Shown: piece by piece, positions 21,800 through 31,930 of the stretch
How the letters are laid out: each line of letters begins with the position of its first letter
Position numbering within the stretch: position 1 is the first letter of the stretch
Source: Psococerastis gibbosa
Taxonomy: Eukaryota > Arthropoda > Insecta > Psocodea > Psocidae
NCBI GenBank assembly: GCA_963971405.1
Contig: OZ020490.1
Coordinates: 19,865,464 to 19,929,463 of the forward strand
Direction: 5' to 3'
DNA length: 64,000 nt
Notes under the pieces: generated by a model
The model's input: only the letters and a program-made list of their open reading frames with translations
What the model was told of the DNA's origin: nothing
The model's database searches: none
Position numbers and translations under genes: made by a program

Positions 21800-22055
21800 A
21801 ATTGAGTTACCTATTACCAAAAGCAATCCTCTCCACCTAGGTCGATTTTTCAGAAACCGCAAAAAACTGCTGTGCCGCAACGCCATGAGGTATAACATTA
21901 CAGTTTTTAAAGCTAATTTTAACAGTATTAGAATTACTTTTGCGTCTCAATATCTGATTCATCGGATAGAGTATTGAAAAATAAAAAAAATGGCGCGAAT
22001 ATCTCAAAACTGAAAAAAATGGAGAGGATTGCTTTTGCTAATAGGCAACTCAATT
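21800..22055. mobile_element. Foldback MITE
   Basis: The ends are AATTGAGTTACCTATTACC and its near complement finishing at 22055, each continuing inward into 'aaaagcaatcctctcca'. The arms are about 40 bp with a ~175-bp AT-rich middle. The family is not known. Confidence 0.6.
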
Positions 22056-22656
22056 ATGCGAATTCATATGACAATAGTGGTACATAAGTACTTATTTAAC
22101 ATTGTAGACTCTGGTTCCCAATCCCATTTAAATTGCATGGGTGGGTTTAAAGCAATATTTTGGGCAGATGTGGAAGGCCTATGTTAATTTAAATTATATC
22201 AGTGTCTTTGTCCGCTCTTCTTCTTTTAGGTCATGCCAAATTTGTCGTGATCAAGCAAGAGGTTCGGCTTTGGGGGGTGGAAACGTGACGGGGTGCGCCC
22301 AAATTTTTCGATTTTCAGCGAAAATAGGCTTTTTCGGCCGCGTTTTCGGAGGTCTTGATATCATTTTGAAAACTTTAAACTACTTTAGTTCTCTTCCTCC
22401 TGTCTTACTCTTTCCAGAGATATATTCAGTTTAACTATCCGCCTCTTCGTTCGGGCTCAAGTGATTTGGTAAGCCATAGCCATCAGCGTTTTGACGGAAT
22501 ACAGGTCTAAAGTGTACCTTTGAAATTACATGCATAGAGTAACAGGATTCCAGAGCCTGACCTCTTCCACCAAAATGATTTGTTAATGTCTCATTAGAAG
22601 CAGTATAAATTAACCAATTTTCATAGTTGTTAACTGCTTCGTTTGGGTTTGGGGGC
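22056..22656. other. Intron segment without recognised feature
   Basis: A 97-codon frame at 22141-22434 shows no domain. The stretch 22260-22350 is GC-richer ('gtgacggggtgcgccc'). Nothing assignable. Confidence 0.4.
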
Positions 22657-22815
22657 ATTCACATAAGTCATGCGAGCCCCGAAGGGGCGAGCTGCGTAAT
22701 GCCAAATGGAACCACGTTAATGCGAGGCCCCGCAGGGGCGAGCTGCCGCCCGCGGCAGGCGCAAGGGGGGCGGGGCCGCGAAGCGGTCCCAAGCTCCTCT
22801 TGTATTTTAATACAA
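22657..22815 (+). mobile_element. GC-rich Helitron 3'-end fragment
   Basis: Two hairpins stand out: gccccgaaggggc (about 22676-22688) and ggggccgcgaagcggtccc (about 22770-22790). The text 'gctgcgtaatgcc', 'gcgcaaggggggcgggg' and 'cctcttgta' matches the complement of 41049-41170. It appears to be the 3' part of the same non-autonomous element. The GC content contrasts sharply with the flanks. Confidence 0.5.
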
Positions 22816-22819
22816 TACA

Positions 22820-23740
22820 ATGCTACAATACACAATACAACAACTATTTATAAAAATCACGCCACAGGGCAAAAGCCCGAGTGTGGCTTACATCCGTTAA
22901 CACAACGAAATACTATATATCAGTAACAGTTTGCTAGCTAGGCTACAATAAAATTATACTCATGCTTAATTTTGTTTTTCGCACATATTACTGTAGTAGC
23001 ACTGTATACAACTGTATATTGTTATGAATCGACTTTACAAAGTATCAAATGTCGAAAACATCACGCTCTTTAACGACTTTAACATAATTAGCTATTTCCC
23101 TTTTTTATAATATATGGACTTCCAGAACTTCGGCGTATCAAAGGTAGGACATTGTAATGTTTTACACCAATGTGTAACGCTGACCTCATGAACAGTTTAA
23201 AATTCGGATGTGGGACCTTCAGTGGCTCCCTACTTAAATATCTGGTGCCATGATGGTGACTAACATTGGAAAGGGCGCAGCGCGTCTTAAAGACTTGACT
23301 TGATATAACCCAATAGATCAACTCCTGCTTCTTTTATATTCTTTAATTCGCTAGGAGTGATAGAAAAGCTTGAAGCCGCCATGGATTGTGGTGACGCACC
23401 AGTCCTCTACCAATGCAATGGGGGGGGGGGGGAAGAGGGGAAGGAACCCTGTAACATGAAGCATGATTATTTGATTGAAGCATACAGAGAGCTGGAAACA
23501 TAGTGAATTTCGCTGGCAAAGAGATGCAACCGACATATTTTTTGCAACGAGGTCGCGACTGCACTCACAACTCGGAAATAAAAGGCACTTTGCCAACATT
23601 TGCTAAATTTTAAATATTGCCCAGGACACTCCCTTTTGGCGCGAAAATTTCCCTGCAGTTTCAATTTACCAGCATTGCGGGTTGGGGCTTGCTTTTAAGT
23701 TTGAACTTTGAACTGTTCAAAGGATTTAGCGCTATTGTGT
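22820..23740. other. Intron segment without recognised feature
   Basis: AT-rich, with a G run at about 23420-23431. Minus-strand frames between 23088 and 23664 are short and overlap one another without domains. Confidence 0.4.
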
Positions 23741-23746
23741 AATTAT

Positions 23747-24120
23747 TGCTTTCCTATTTATAAGTTTGTATAAGGCGGGGTTTCCACATACGTCAATGGT
23801 CAATGAGAAATATATGGTTTTGACGTGGTAGCAGAATTTTTAGTATGTCCTTAATGTCTGCTAAAACGTCAATTTCACATTTCTTAATGGTCATTGACGT
23901 ATGTGGAAACCCCGCCTATGGAAAGCTTTGTGGCTTTGTGCTGGTCGAAATTTCAGAATTAGAGATTTCGGCTGATTTGGGCGTTTTTAGTAACCGTCCC
24001 AGGAACACAAAAAAATATTTTTTACGAAATATCTGTCCGTCGATTTGTGGGTAAAATACTCCATGGATTTAGATGAAACTTGGCATGCATAGGTTCACAA
24101 AAATAATATCTTTTATATTG
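23747..24120 (+). repeat. RE-1 left-end fragment split by a MITE
   Basis: The left end gctttcctatttataag...gta (about 23748-23770) and the continuation ggaaagctttgtg...ggttcacaaaaat (23920-24113) align with the start of RE-1 (14766-15020). A family A MITE interrupts it. The fragment ends where the composite MITE at 24125 begins. Confidence 0.65.
23774..23916. mobile_element. Foldback MITE, family A, inserted in RE-1
   Basis: GGCGGGGTTTCCACATACGT faces its complement ending CCCCGCC. The flanks are TAA (23771-23773) and TAT (23917-23919). Comparing with intact RE-1 (tagTATAAGGAAAGC) shows TAA as the target, with one later change on the right. Confidence 0.75.
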
Positions 24121-24124
24121 ATTA

Positions 24125-24498
24125 GGCGGGTTTTCCACCGACCGGCTAGGGCTAATTACAAAAACGGTGACGCTGTAGCAGACATTCAAGACTTAGGTGG
24201 CGTTTCCACCGATCTCGCATTGCAGAATGCAAATGACATTGACGGAAATGTTTCTTTTACTCTATGCCATTGTTAAAATTGATCAAATCACAAACAAACT
24301 AAATTAAAATTAAGAAATGGCGTCATGGGATATGTTGAGCACCAACATATTGATTGACTTTTATAAAAATAACGAATTGTTGTATGTCATTTGCATTCTG
24401 CAATGCGAGATCGGTGGAAACGCCACCTAAGTCTTGAATGTCTGCTACCACGTCACCGTTTTTGTAATTAGCCCTAGCCGGTCGGTGGAAACCCCGCC
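24125..24498. mobile_element. Composite foldback MITE (family F)
   Basis: The outer palindrome (GGCGGGTTTTCCACCGACCG ... GTGGAAACCCCGCC) carries 'gctagggct' and 'acggtgacg' arms. An inner palindrome at 24196-24427 begins GGTGGCGTTTCCACC and ends in its complement, flanked by 'actta' and 'taagt'. At 24317 an ATG opens MASWDMLSTNILIDFYKNNE, followed by LLYV, an MADF-like N-terminus. The outer flanks are TTA and TAA. Confidence 0.75.
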
Positions 24499-24499
24499 T

Positions 24500-25175
24500 A
24501 AATAGAAAAGCGTGTTCTAGTTGACTGGTACCGGTTCTTTTCTTCTCGGTCCCGTAGCTCATGCATATTCGACGAATTAATTGAATGGTTGTGGGGTAAA
24601 GCTGGCCTTGGGCTAATATTCTTCTTAAGTGTCCAGAAATGATGTTATTAGAACTCCAACAAATATTGGAAAGATGAAAGGCCATGCATTTTTAAGAAAT
24701 AATGCTAAGGCGGATTAAGGGCTGTAGAAATGGGAAATTCATCGTCTAAATTATGAGTAACAAGCCTAGATATAGCATCTAATGTGTGTGTGACCTTCAA
24801 AGTCTGACTGAAAATAAAGAAGAGCAGAGGGGAACATTGTCTTTTTTTATTAATATCCTCAAAAACTCATAAAAAGTCCTTCCTTGCTCTATTAATTATT
24901 CAAGTACTTCTTTTATCATCATAATTTGAATTCACAAACAACGAATTTGGAGTAGGCAGTTAGCATTCTCTAACACAGACACTGAAATACCTCAAGTGCG
25001 GGCCTGGGGTTTAAAAGTATCAAAATTCATTCGGGAATAGCTGATGCGGTGGGAAGAGTTGGAATCCATATTTGAAATGTATAAAGTGGATTAGACTGTT
25101 CTGTTTAAACTTTTATGTGGGAGTTTTTATTAGTTTACGTAAGTTTATGTAGTTGTAATATTTTGAATAGTTTTA
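24500..25175. other. Intron segment without recognised feature
   Basis: AT-rich sequence with no coding frame or repeat family recognised. Confidence 0.4.
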
Positions 25176-25180
25176 CTTTT

Positions 25181-26000
25181 ATTGCTTTCCAATTTATACG
25201 TAGTATAAGGAAAGCTTTGTGACGGTCGAAATTTTCGATTCCGAGATTTCAATTACACGTTTTAAGGTCCCAGGAACCAAAAAAAGTCGTTTTTACGAAA
25301 TGTCTGTCTGTTCGTCGATTTCCGGGCAAACTACTCGGTCGATTTTGAAGAAATTCGGCATGTAGGTTCACAAAAATCATACCTCGGGACAATTTTTTTT
25401 TATTTTGGGCTAACTCAATTTGGGGGGTTTTTATTTTCAAAAAACTTCTAAAAAACGTCTAAAAAAATTATTTCCCCAAAACGGCTCCAACGATTTCTTA
25501 TAAATTCACATATATTGTAGTTGTTGTTAATGTTGATAAAATGCGGGGCGTCGATTGCCCCTTGATAGTTTGCTTCTGGGGGTAAAAAAAATAAAAATGA
25601 CTAAATCTGAATGAAAAATGACTAAAAAATAATTTTTCTGCGAAACCTTTCTATCGATGATTTCTACCTTCATGTATGTTTTAGGTGTTAAATTGAGTAA
25701 CGAAACCGGATAGGTTGCTTTCCCAAAAAAGTATTTGGTTTTGTACAAAAAAATGTTTTTTTGAAAAAATGATAGAAAATTCACGCTCAAATGCATTGCG
25801 TGCCCTGCCAGTATTGCTGTGTGGTAATGAGTTGGTCTGACCTATCTATCTATCAGGTGGACAACCCCCCCCCCCCCCCCCCCGAGATATCGGAAATTTA
25901 ACCATAGGAAAATTATTTGCAATGAAATTACTCATTTTCTCTATCTACTAATTTTGATAAATTGGAAAGCATGTTCGAGTAAACTCGGACCGGTTCTTTA
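25181..26000 (+). repeat. RE-1 interspersed repeat, copy 2
   Basis: Full-length relative of 14766-15663 with the same ends ('gctttccaatttatacg', 'gagtaaactcggaccgg'). The long C run (about 25866-25882) is at the homologous place, and the gtct microsatellite is shorter. Confidence 0.75.
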
Positions 26001-26231
26001 AATTTTTTTTAAATTACATATTGTAGGGAAAATGGTTAAGCATTTACTTACTTATTGTACTTAGGATACTGAGTTAGATTTTGATTTTTTTGTTTTGTTT
26101 TAATTGAATTAAGTTTTTCTTTCTTTCTTTCTTTCTCTTGGACAATATTTTCTTCTGGATTCCGGTTTTTTAAATCAAATCCCGACTAGATTTTTATTAT
26201 TGTGAAATGTGGACACATGCCTAATGTTATA

Positions 26232-26428
26232 GTCCACGCAAAATGAGAAAAGTATGGACATGGAAAGTTTTGATCCTGTGCAACACCGTAAAAATGTTAT
26301 TTGCACAATTTTTGTTATGCCTTGCATCCAATGCAACAAGGTAACACAAAATGGTGCAAGGAATATTTTCACAGTGTTGCACAGGATCAAAACATTCAAT
26401 GTCCATACTTTTCTCATTTTGCGTGGAC
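26232..26428. mobile_element. Perfect-armed foldback element
   Basis: GTCCACGCAAAATGAGAAAA at the left faces its exact complement ending at 26428. The arms continue almost unbroken through 'gtatggacat', 'ttttgatcctgtgcaacac' and 'aaaatgttatttgcac', giving about 95 bp each. Near identity of the arms suggests youth or gene conversion between them. Open frames on both strands mirror each other for this reason. Confidence 0.7.
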
Positions 26429-26544
26429 AATACATTTAGCCTTGCCAATGACCCTTTCAGAAAAGTTAAGCCACGCCCAAAATTGTGCAATTTTGGTTTA
26501 CACGATAACCAAAAATGAAATTATATATTATTAGTATATACAAG

Positions 26545-26820
26545 GACTAGGTAATATTTGTCCCGCATCTGTACTTGGTTAAGTCATGTTTCATTGCGTC
26601 AATGGTAAACTTGTCTCAGCTTGTCCATTATCGCTTGTACCCGGTGTAGGTTGACATCGAGGACGTATACCAGTTTGTCAATGGCCAAAAATGCAAACCG
26701 AAACAATACACATAATGCCCGAAATCCATGGGATCATTGACCATTTGGGCAAGGTACCAATGTAGGCCTAAGTTCTTAAATAGTTACTCAGGACATTATT
26801 GTTGTATTATTAACTAGGTA
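26545..26820 (+). repeat. Interspersed repeat R6, copy 1
   Basis: About 270 bp shared with 56785-57050 (close) and 52278-52690 (diverged), all on the plus strand. Landmarks are 'ttcattgcgtcaatggta', 'gcttgtccattatcgcttgta', 'ggtgtaggttgacatcgagg' and 'ccgaaatccatggg'. It ends in an ATT-rich tail. Non-coding. Confidence 0.65.
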
Positions 26821-26829
26821 TTCTAGAAA

Positions 26830-27650
26830 TTTCTAACGTGCTAACCGGATTACAGAATTCCAGGTTAAGAAATGTCAAAGCCATTCCGAAAAAGGCAATA
26901 ATGGCGTTTTTCTTCCTTAACATTAGCCATAATCTCCATACTTTATGTATGTGAACGAATGGCAAATCGAAGGGCTCGCGTGCTTACGAACTGTTTCCTT
27001 TCCCAGAAAAAGGCTCATTGATGGGGGAGGGGGCATTGTCAGCAATTTCACATTTGTTTGCAATGCTGCAGTGCACCGTTAGGGAGCAAGTTGCACTGGG
27101 AATCAGGTAATGAATGTGTTCTGCACATGCATTAAAATGTTCAACATGAACCCTCTTTGGGATCACCGAGTATTGCAGAATGTTATGGAAGAACTAAATA
27201 AACATCTTCATTGCTTAACAAATTCTGTATTTTACTTTTTTGGTAATTAATTGATTATTATTTATGTATTATATTTAGTTGATGGAATTAACGGATTGTA
27301 TTATAGTACTCGGAAGTTCTTTACACTTGGGTTATATATTTTACTTTGTATTTTATATACACACGAGTATATAAAATACAATATAATATAATATACGAGG
27401 ATATTATTCCCCCCCCCCCCGAAAAGTGAGAAATTATTCGTCAGCAGTAGCTATGCATTTGCGCTTTATTTTTTCGTTCATTATACCTAATCCATCAGCT
27501 ATTGTACGGTTACGTTGTGTTACGATGTAAGGGGTCCTCTCATAACATATTGTTTATAATTTCATCAGGTATAAAATTGTTAAACTTGTACAGGTTTATT
27601 TAAGTAGTACGAGTCCTCAATTTAATTTCTATTTGATAAATACTTCCCAG
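26830..27650. other. Intron segment without recognised feature
   Basis: AT-rich, with an 'ataaaataca' rich tract near 27350-27390 and a C run (about 27409-27420). No family recognised. Confidence 0.4.
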
Positions 27651-27656
27651 TATTTA

Positions 27657-28143
27657 GGCGGGTATTCCACATACGTACATCGTCAATGAAAATTATGAAA
27701 TTGAAGGACATTTCAATTTTACTCTATGCCATTGTTAAAATTGATCAATGATCAATTGATCATAGAGTAAAATCACAAACAAACAAACAAAAATTAAAAA
27801 ATGGCGTTATGGGATATGTCAAGTGTGTCAAGTACAATTATTTTAATTGATTTGTTTAAAAAACAGTTTTCATCCATTAAACAGATCGGTGAAGGTCGAT
27901 CTTACTTCGGATCTCCTACTATCATTAGGTTTTATTAAAAATAATAAGTGTACGAAGAAAACAAATACAAACAAAATTTCAAAAAACAAATGCAAACAAA
28001 TTTCAAAAATTTGGCGCATACGTTTCAATAGAAAATTGTCAATTTTTGAAAAAACATGTGGAATGGCCGCCATCAATGAGAAATTGAAATGTCCTTCAAT
28101 TTCATAATTTTCACTGACGATGTACGTATGTGGAATATCCGCC
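27657..28143. mobile_element. Hybrid PIF/Harbinger-like MITE with family A ends and family F core
   Basis: The ends are GGCGGGTATTCCACATACGT and its complement, flanked by a perfect TTA duplication (27654-27656 and 28144-28146). The inside carries the family F text 'ctctatgccattgttaaaattgatcaatg' and an ATG at 27801 opening MALWDMSSVSSTIILIDLFK. It then extends about 300 bp farther than the family F elements before the right arm. It is therefore the longest relative here and links the two families. Confidence 0.7.
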
Positions 28144-28316
28144 TTATGATCTTAAGATGCGTTCGAAGTAGTGTACGGGAAACTTGGCAGAAACCTCAAC
28201 TTCTGTAAGATAGAGATAGTTAAGAGGATATGGTAGCTAGACAAAATATAGGTAAAGATACACTATAATATTTTTATAATAATTATTTTAAGTTGCAGCT
28301 AGCTAGTTTATGCCTC

Positions 28317-28446
28317 ATACCGTATAAAATATTTGGTAATTGTGCCGCTCATTTTCCATAATTTTCTCCAGTGGTAAATTAATTACAGTTGGAGAAAATT
28401 ATTGAAAATGAGTGGCACAATCGATAAAATTTTTATATGGTATGAC
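28317..28446. repeat. Foldback repeat
   Basis: The left arm 'catacc.tataaaat' plus 'attgtgccgctcattttcc' faces its complement 'gaaaatgagtggcacaat', followed by 'tatatggtatg'. Total about 130 bp with a 15-bp loop near 28375-28390. Family unknown. Confidence 0.55.
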
Positions 28447-28701
28447 ATATAAATCTGCAAAAAATCTCATGGTAAAAAAATTAAATTGTATCGGATTTTG
28501 GGGGTATGTATAGGCCTACCTATACAGGTATTTTGTCCAGTCACCATATTCTTTTAAGGGAGAGATTTCAAAATATTTTGTAAGCAAGGAATAACCGGCT
28601 GTGGAGTTTCTACGAGATTAATTTTATATAAGAAAGTGATAGGATTAAAAATTCATAAAAAATACAAGCTTTCCCAAAAAGCAGTCTATTTACCCGACTA
28701 A

Positions 28702-28991
28702 AAAACATAATAGTCTCCTTAGTAACTTTGTAAAACTTGCTGTCACTCATTGTTGAAATTAACTTTGTTGGCTCTTCCATTGATTAATGTTTAATTGTTC
28801 AATTTAAATTGTTTACTTTATGCAATGCTGTGTGTTATCCTGACAATGAGTTTTATTTTGTTTTAGCTTGCATACCTTTTCTTTTATCTGTTTTCAATCG
28901 CTCTTGACGATGGCGTGAGCCGAAACCGGTTGTGAATTTTTAATTTAATTTTATTCGTAAAACTATACAAAGTTAATTTTAACAATGAGTG
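28702..28991 (+). mobile_element. Retroposon R5, copy 1, with 14-bp target duplication
   Basis: The element starts 'aaaacataatagtctcctta' and ends 'ttttaacaatgagtg'. It is bracketed by ATTTACCCGACTAA at 28688-28701 and 28992-29005. Its second half carries 'cttgacgatggcgtgagccg' followed by 'aaaccggttgtgaa'. A shorter copy lies at 57393-57604. Variable target duplications (14 and 9 bp) without terminal inverted repeats point to target-primed reverse transcription. A Penelope-like origin is a guess based on the gacgatggc...gccgaaacc motif. Confidence 0.6.
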
Positions 28992-29325
28992 ATTTACCCG
29001 ACTAATTTACCACTAATCTATAAAATATGTTTGATGTTCTCCATTGTGACTTGGTAGAACATATACATATATAAAAGAAAAATAATAACTTAGCATAGTC
29101 TGTGTTTCTAAAAAATCTGTTTAATGCACTTTATCGGGTTTTTAAAAGTAATAATATTTCATGGAGGAAAACGTAAATTTCCAGTGAAATCTTTTTCAAT
29201 GTGTCACTTTCTTTTCGGCTATGGAAAGTGGTATTAATTATTACATTGTAGTATTATATGGTATATATAACACTCGAATCAAATTAACTTTGGTTGAAGA
29301 GGTAACCTCCCCGTTATAAACGTAA

Positions 29326-29390
29326 TAAGAGGATATGGAAAAAACTGGGCTTCGAATCCCGCCAAGCCCAGTTTTTTCCATATCCTCTAA
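29326..29390. repeat. Short perfect palindrome around a tRNA-like B box
   Basis: The arms 'taagaggatatggaaaaaac' and the complement meet over 'tgggcttcgaatcccgccaa', a minus-strand B box text. It repeats the layout seen at 19174-19298. The RNA would form a ~25-bp hairpin. Confidence 0.55.
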
Positions 29391-29557
29391 TTTCGCTTAT
29401 ATTCGTTGGCATTAATTATATTCGTCAAAAGTCCACGGCTATTTCCTTGCTTACAAAAATTTTGAAAAATATCTCTTGAATTTATTTATTAAATTGGATA
29501 TTTAATCGTGTAATAAGGGCCGCTGACGGTCCAGTGCAATTTCAGCTCATAATAACG

Positions 29558-29701
29558 CAGTAATTTTTTTTTTTTTTTTTTTTTTTTTTTACCGGAATAC
29601 TGCATGTAAGCCCCATAAAGGAGGCTTGTGGCAGGATTCGCCAAAAGACTGCAAACAGTTATTATAGGGAGTACGAACTACATTATTACAAGTGTAAATA
29701 A

Positions 29702-29736
<35 letters not shown>

Positions 29737-30050
29737 AGTTATATAGTTAGTTAAAGTTAAATAAGTTAAAGTTACCTTACATTATCCTGTATAAAATAAA
29801 ATAAAAATAAATCAAAAGAATTAATCGCCATCATTTAAACAATTTATCAGCCAGTCCCCTAGATTTCGCTTAACAGCATTGTAGCTATCCAACTCTAGAA
29901 GACTGACGGGAATCAAGTTAAATACTCGGGGAATTGCCACCTTAAGCTCATGATAGCCATACATATTATTATGAGGCAGCTCAATATAATAATAATAATA
30001 AAGTCTTTATTGAAAAAAAATTAATAATAAGCGTGTATTTATCAAAAAAA
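29558..30050 (-). mobile_element. LINE 3' end with poly(A) tail (minus strand)
   Basis: The minus strand reads YGYHELKVAIPRVFNLIPVS and continues LLELDSYNAVKRNLGDWL, then INCLNDGD and a stop at about 29829. This is the usual close of a CR1-like LINE RT protein. A 3' UTR with an AAT microsatellite (29703-29735) and 'agtcttttggcgaatcctgcc' text follows. It finishes in a run of about 27 T on the plus strand (29564-29590), that is, a poly(A) tail. 5'-truncated. Confidence 0.6.
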
Positions 30051-30429
30051 CATTACAAATTTTTCCAAAAACCGGTGCCAAAAAGGCGCGTTTTGTGCAG
30101 ATACTGCTGCGATTTTTTTTGGTATCAACTATAACATGGGAAAGGTTGGGGTGTGCGGACGCCATGACGCTCTAAAAACTAAAAAAGTCAGCGATGTGCT
30201 ATGATTGATGGGTGTCTGGGTCGGGGAGGGTGGAGTTTTTCCGTTGTTTGTTGTTGTTTTTGGATAGCAATAGATTGCCTTCGATTAGTTGATTAAGTCA
30301 CGGGACTCGTGTGTATCCATGTATCCGTTAGCGTTAGCAGGAAGATTTATACATTAGTGGAGAGGAAAAATAGTGGAGAATAAATTTAAAAATAGGCTAT
30401 TTGACAATTTTTGAAAACTTATTTTAATG

Positions 30430-31375
30430 CATTAGTATATTTATTTTATGCCCCTTAAAATTATTATTCTTTCTTAAAATATGTTATGTAACAGAAGAGT
30501 TTTATGGTTAAAAGTGGGGGGGGGGGGGCATGACAGAAATGTGATGTCATTTTCATTCGCCAGTGATTCTTGAAATTCACAGCTAAAATACCAAAATTCA
30601 TTGGTTTATTTTTTATTAATTACCTTGATATTTTGATTCTGGGGGCAAATTAATGTAAATAAAAAATAAATTCATGGATAATGGCCAAAAAATATTTTTT
30701 TTTTTGTGTACCTTTCATTTGATGCTTTCTAATTTCAGGTATGTTTTATTTGCTAATTAAAGTAAAAAGGTGAATAAGTTACTTTCCAAGGAAAGGGTTT
30801 GATTTTGAAGGAAAACCTATTTTTTAAATAAATTATGGATAATCTATATGCATTGCATGCCGTTAGTAGTGTGTATTGCTATATGTCTGCCCATTCTAGA
30901 CTCACAATTCTCATCTATCAATCTAGTGCTTAAAATAGGGAAAAACAGCTGAAATTTAACCTTAGGACATTTATATCTACCATGGTCCATGGAACTATTC
31001 GATCTACTACGGCACCAAGGCCGGGGGAGGGGGGGGGGGTGTTGAAAGTCTAGACTCTTAGAGTGTGGCAGCTATGGGACAAGCTAGCCTAAGGTCCGAG
31101 GCTACAATAGTAGATTATACCGAGCTTAAGAAAGCAAAACTGAATTTTCCTAAATACAACACGTAGAAATATAGAAAGAACAGAACAAATTTATATGATT
31201 AGTTATTGTTTGTTTAGTATCAAGCAGCAAGTAATTTTTAATTTTCACGACGGGGGAGGGGGGTCCGGACCCCTGGATCCCCCCCCCCCCCATAAATACG
31301 GCCTTGTACGGCACCTGTACTAATAGATAACTAGAAAAGCAAGTATGGGTTCACTCATACCCGGTCTTTTTTTAA
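30430..31375 (+). repeat. Diverged RE-1-like repeat
   Basis: Order and wording follow RE-1 loosely: 'tgatattttgattctggggg', 'tttcatttgatgctttct', 'atttcaggtatgttttattt', then a G-run block and, at the end, 'gcaagtatgggttcactcatacccgg', which parallels RE-1's 'gcatgttcgagtaaactcggacc'. A matching relative in reverse orientation is at 47960-48560. Confidence 0.45.
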
Positions 31376-31709
31376 TAATTTTTAATTCGGCCTTCTTATC
31401 TTTCACATCGTTGCTGTCATTAAGTGAGTCCACAAATGTCTGAAATTGAGTTTTTGGCGCCAATAGATTCGTCTATGGTTGAAATCTATCCATTGAATTA
31501 ATTCTGGCATATTCCAGCGTAAAACTAGTTCAAAAATTGGGTTAAGATGCAATCACAGGGCACATAGCTATAGTTTTTGGCTCTCTTGAAATATTAACTG
31601 AAATGGACTTAGCCCGTTTTGCTTCTATACCACTCAAGTGTGGAATTATACTACCAATGGATCGATTCTCTTCCTGAATATACCTTTTCTGCATTTAAAA
31701 AAAAAAGAG

Positions 31710-31930
31710 TCTTAAATAAAGAAATAAGTACTTTTTTTGTTGTATTACTAAGCCAACCTAGCGGAGTTAGGGCTATAAAGCCCTCGCTTACACTCAACTA
31801 GAAAGGCCCGGGACCGCCTGCTTTACATGCCCTCCGAAGCATGGCCAGAAAATGTAGGTAATCTGGGACTCGAACCAACAACCTTTCGGGTGAAAGTCAG
31901 AGTCCGTACCACTAATCTACATGTCTTCGT
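31710..31930 (-). mobile_element. tRNA-Glu-derived SINE, near full length
   Basis: Read on the minus strand the SINE begins with GTAGATTAGTGGTACGG (A box), GACTTTCACCC (anticodon loop with UUC, as in tRNA-Glu) and GGTTGTTGGTTCGAGTCCC (B box). A body of about 130 bp with 'gggctttatagccctaactc' follows, then an A-rich tail (T-rich on plus, about 31705-31740). Partial copies are at 11525-11640, 12485-12602 and 59582-59612. The family exploits RNA polymerase III promoters and LINE machinery; which LINE here is unknown. Confidence 0.8.
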
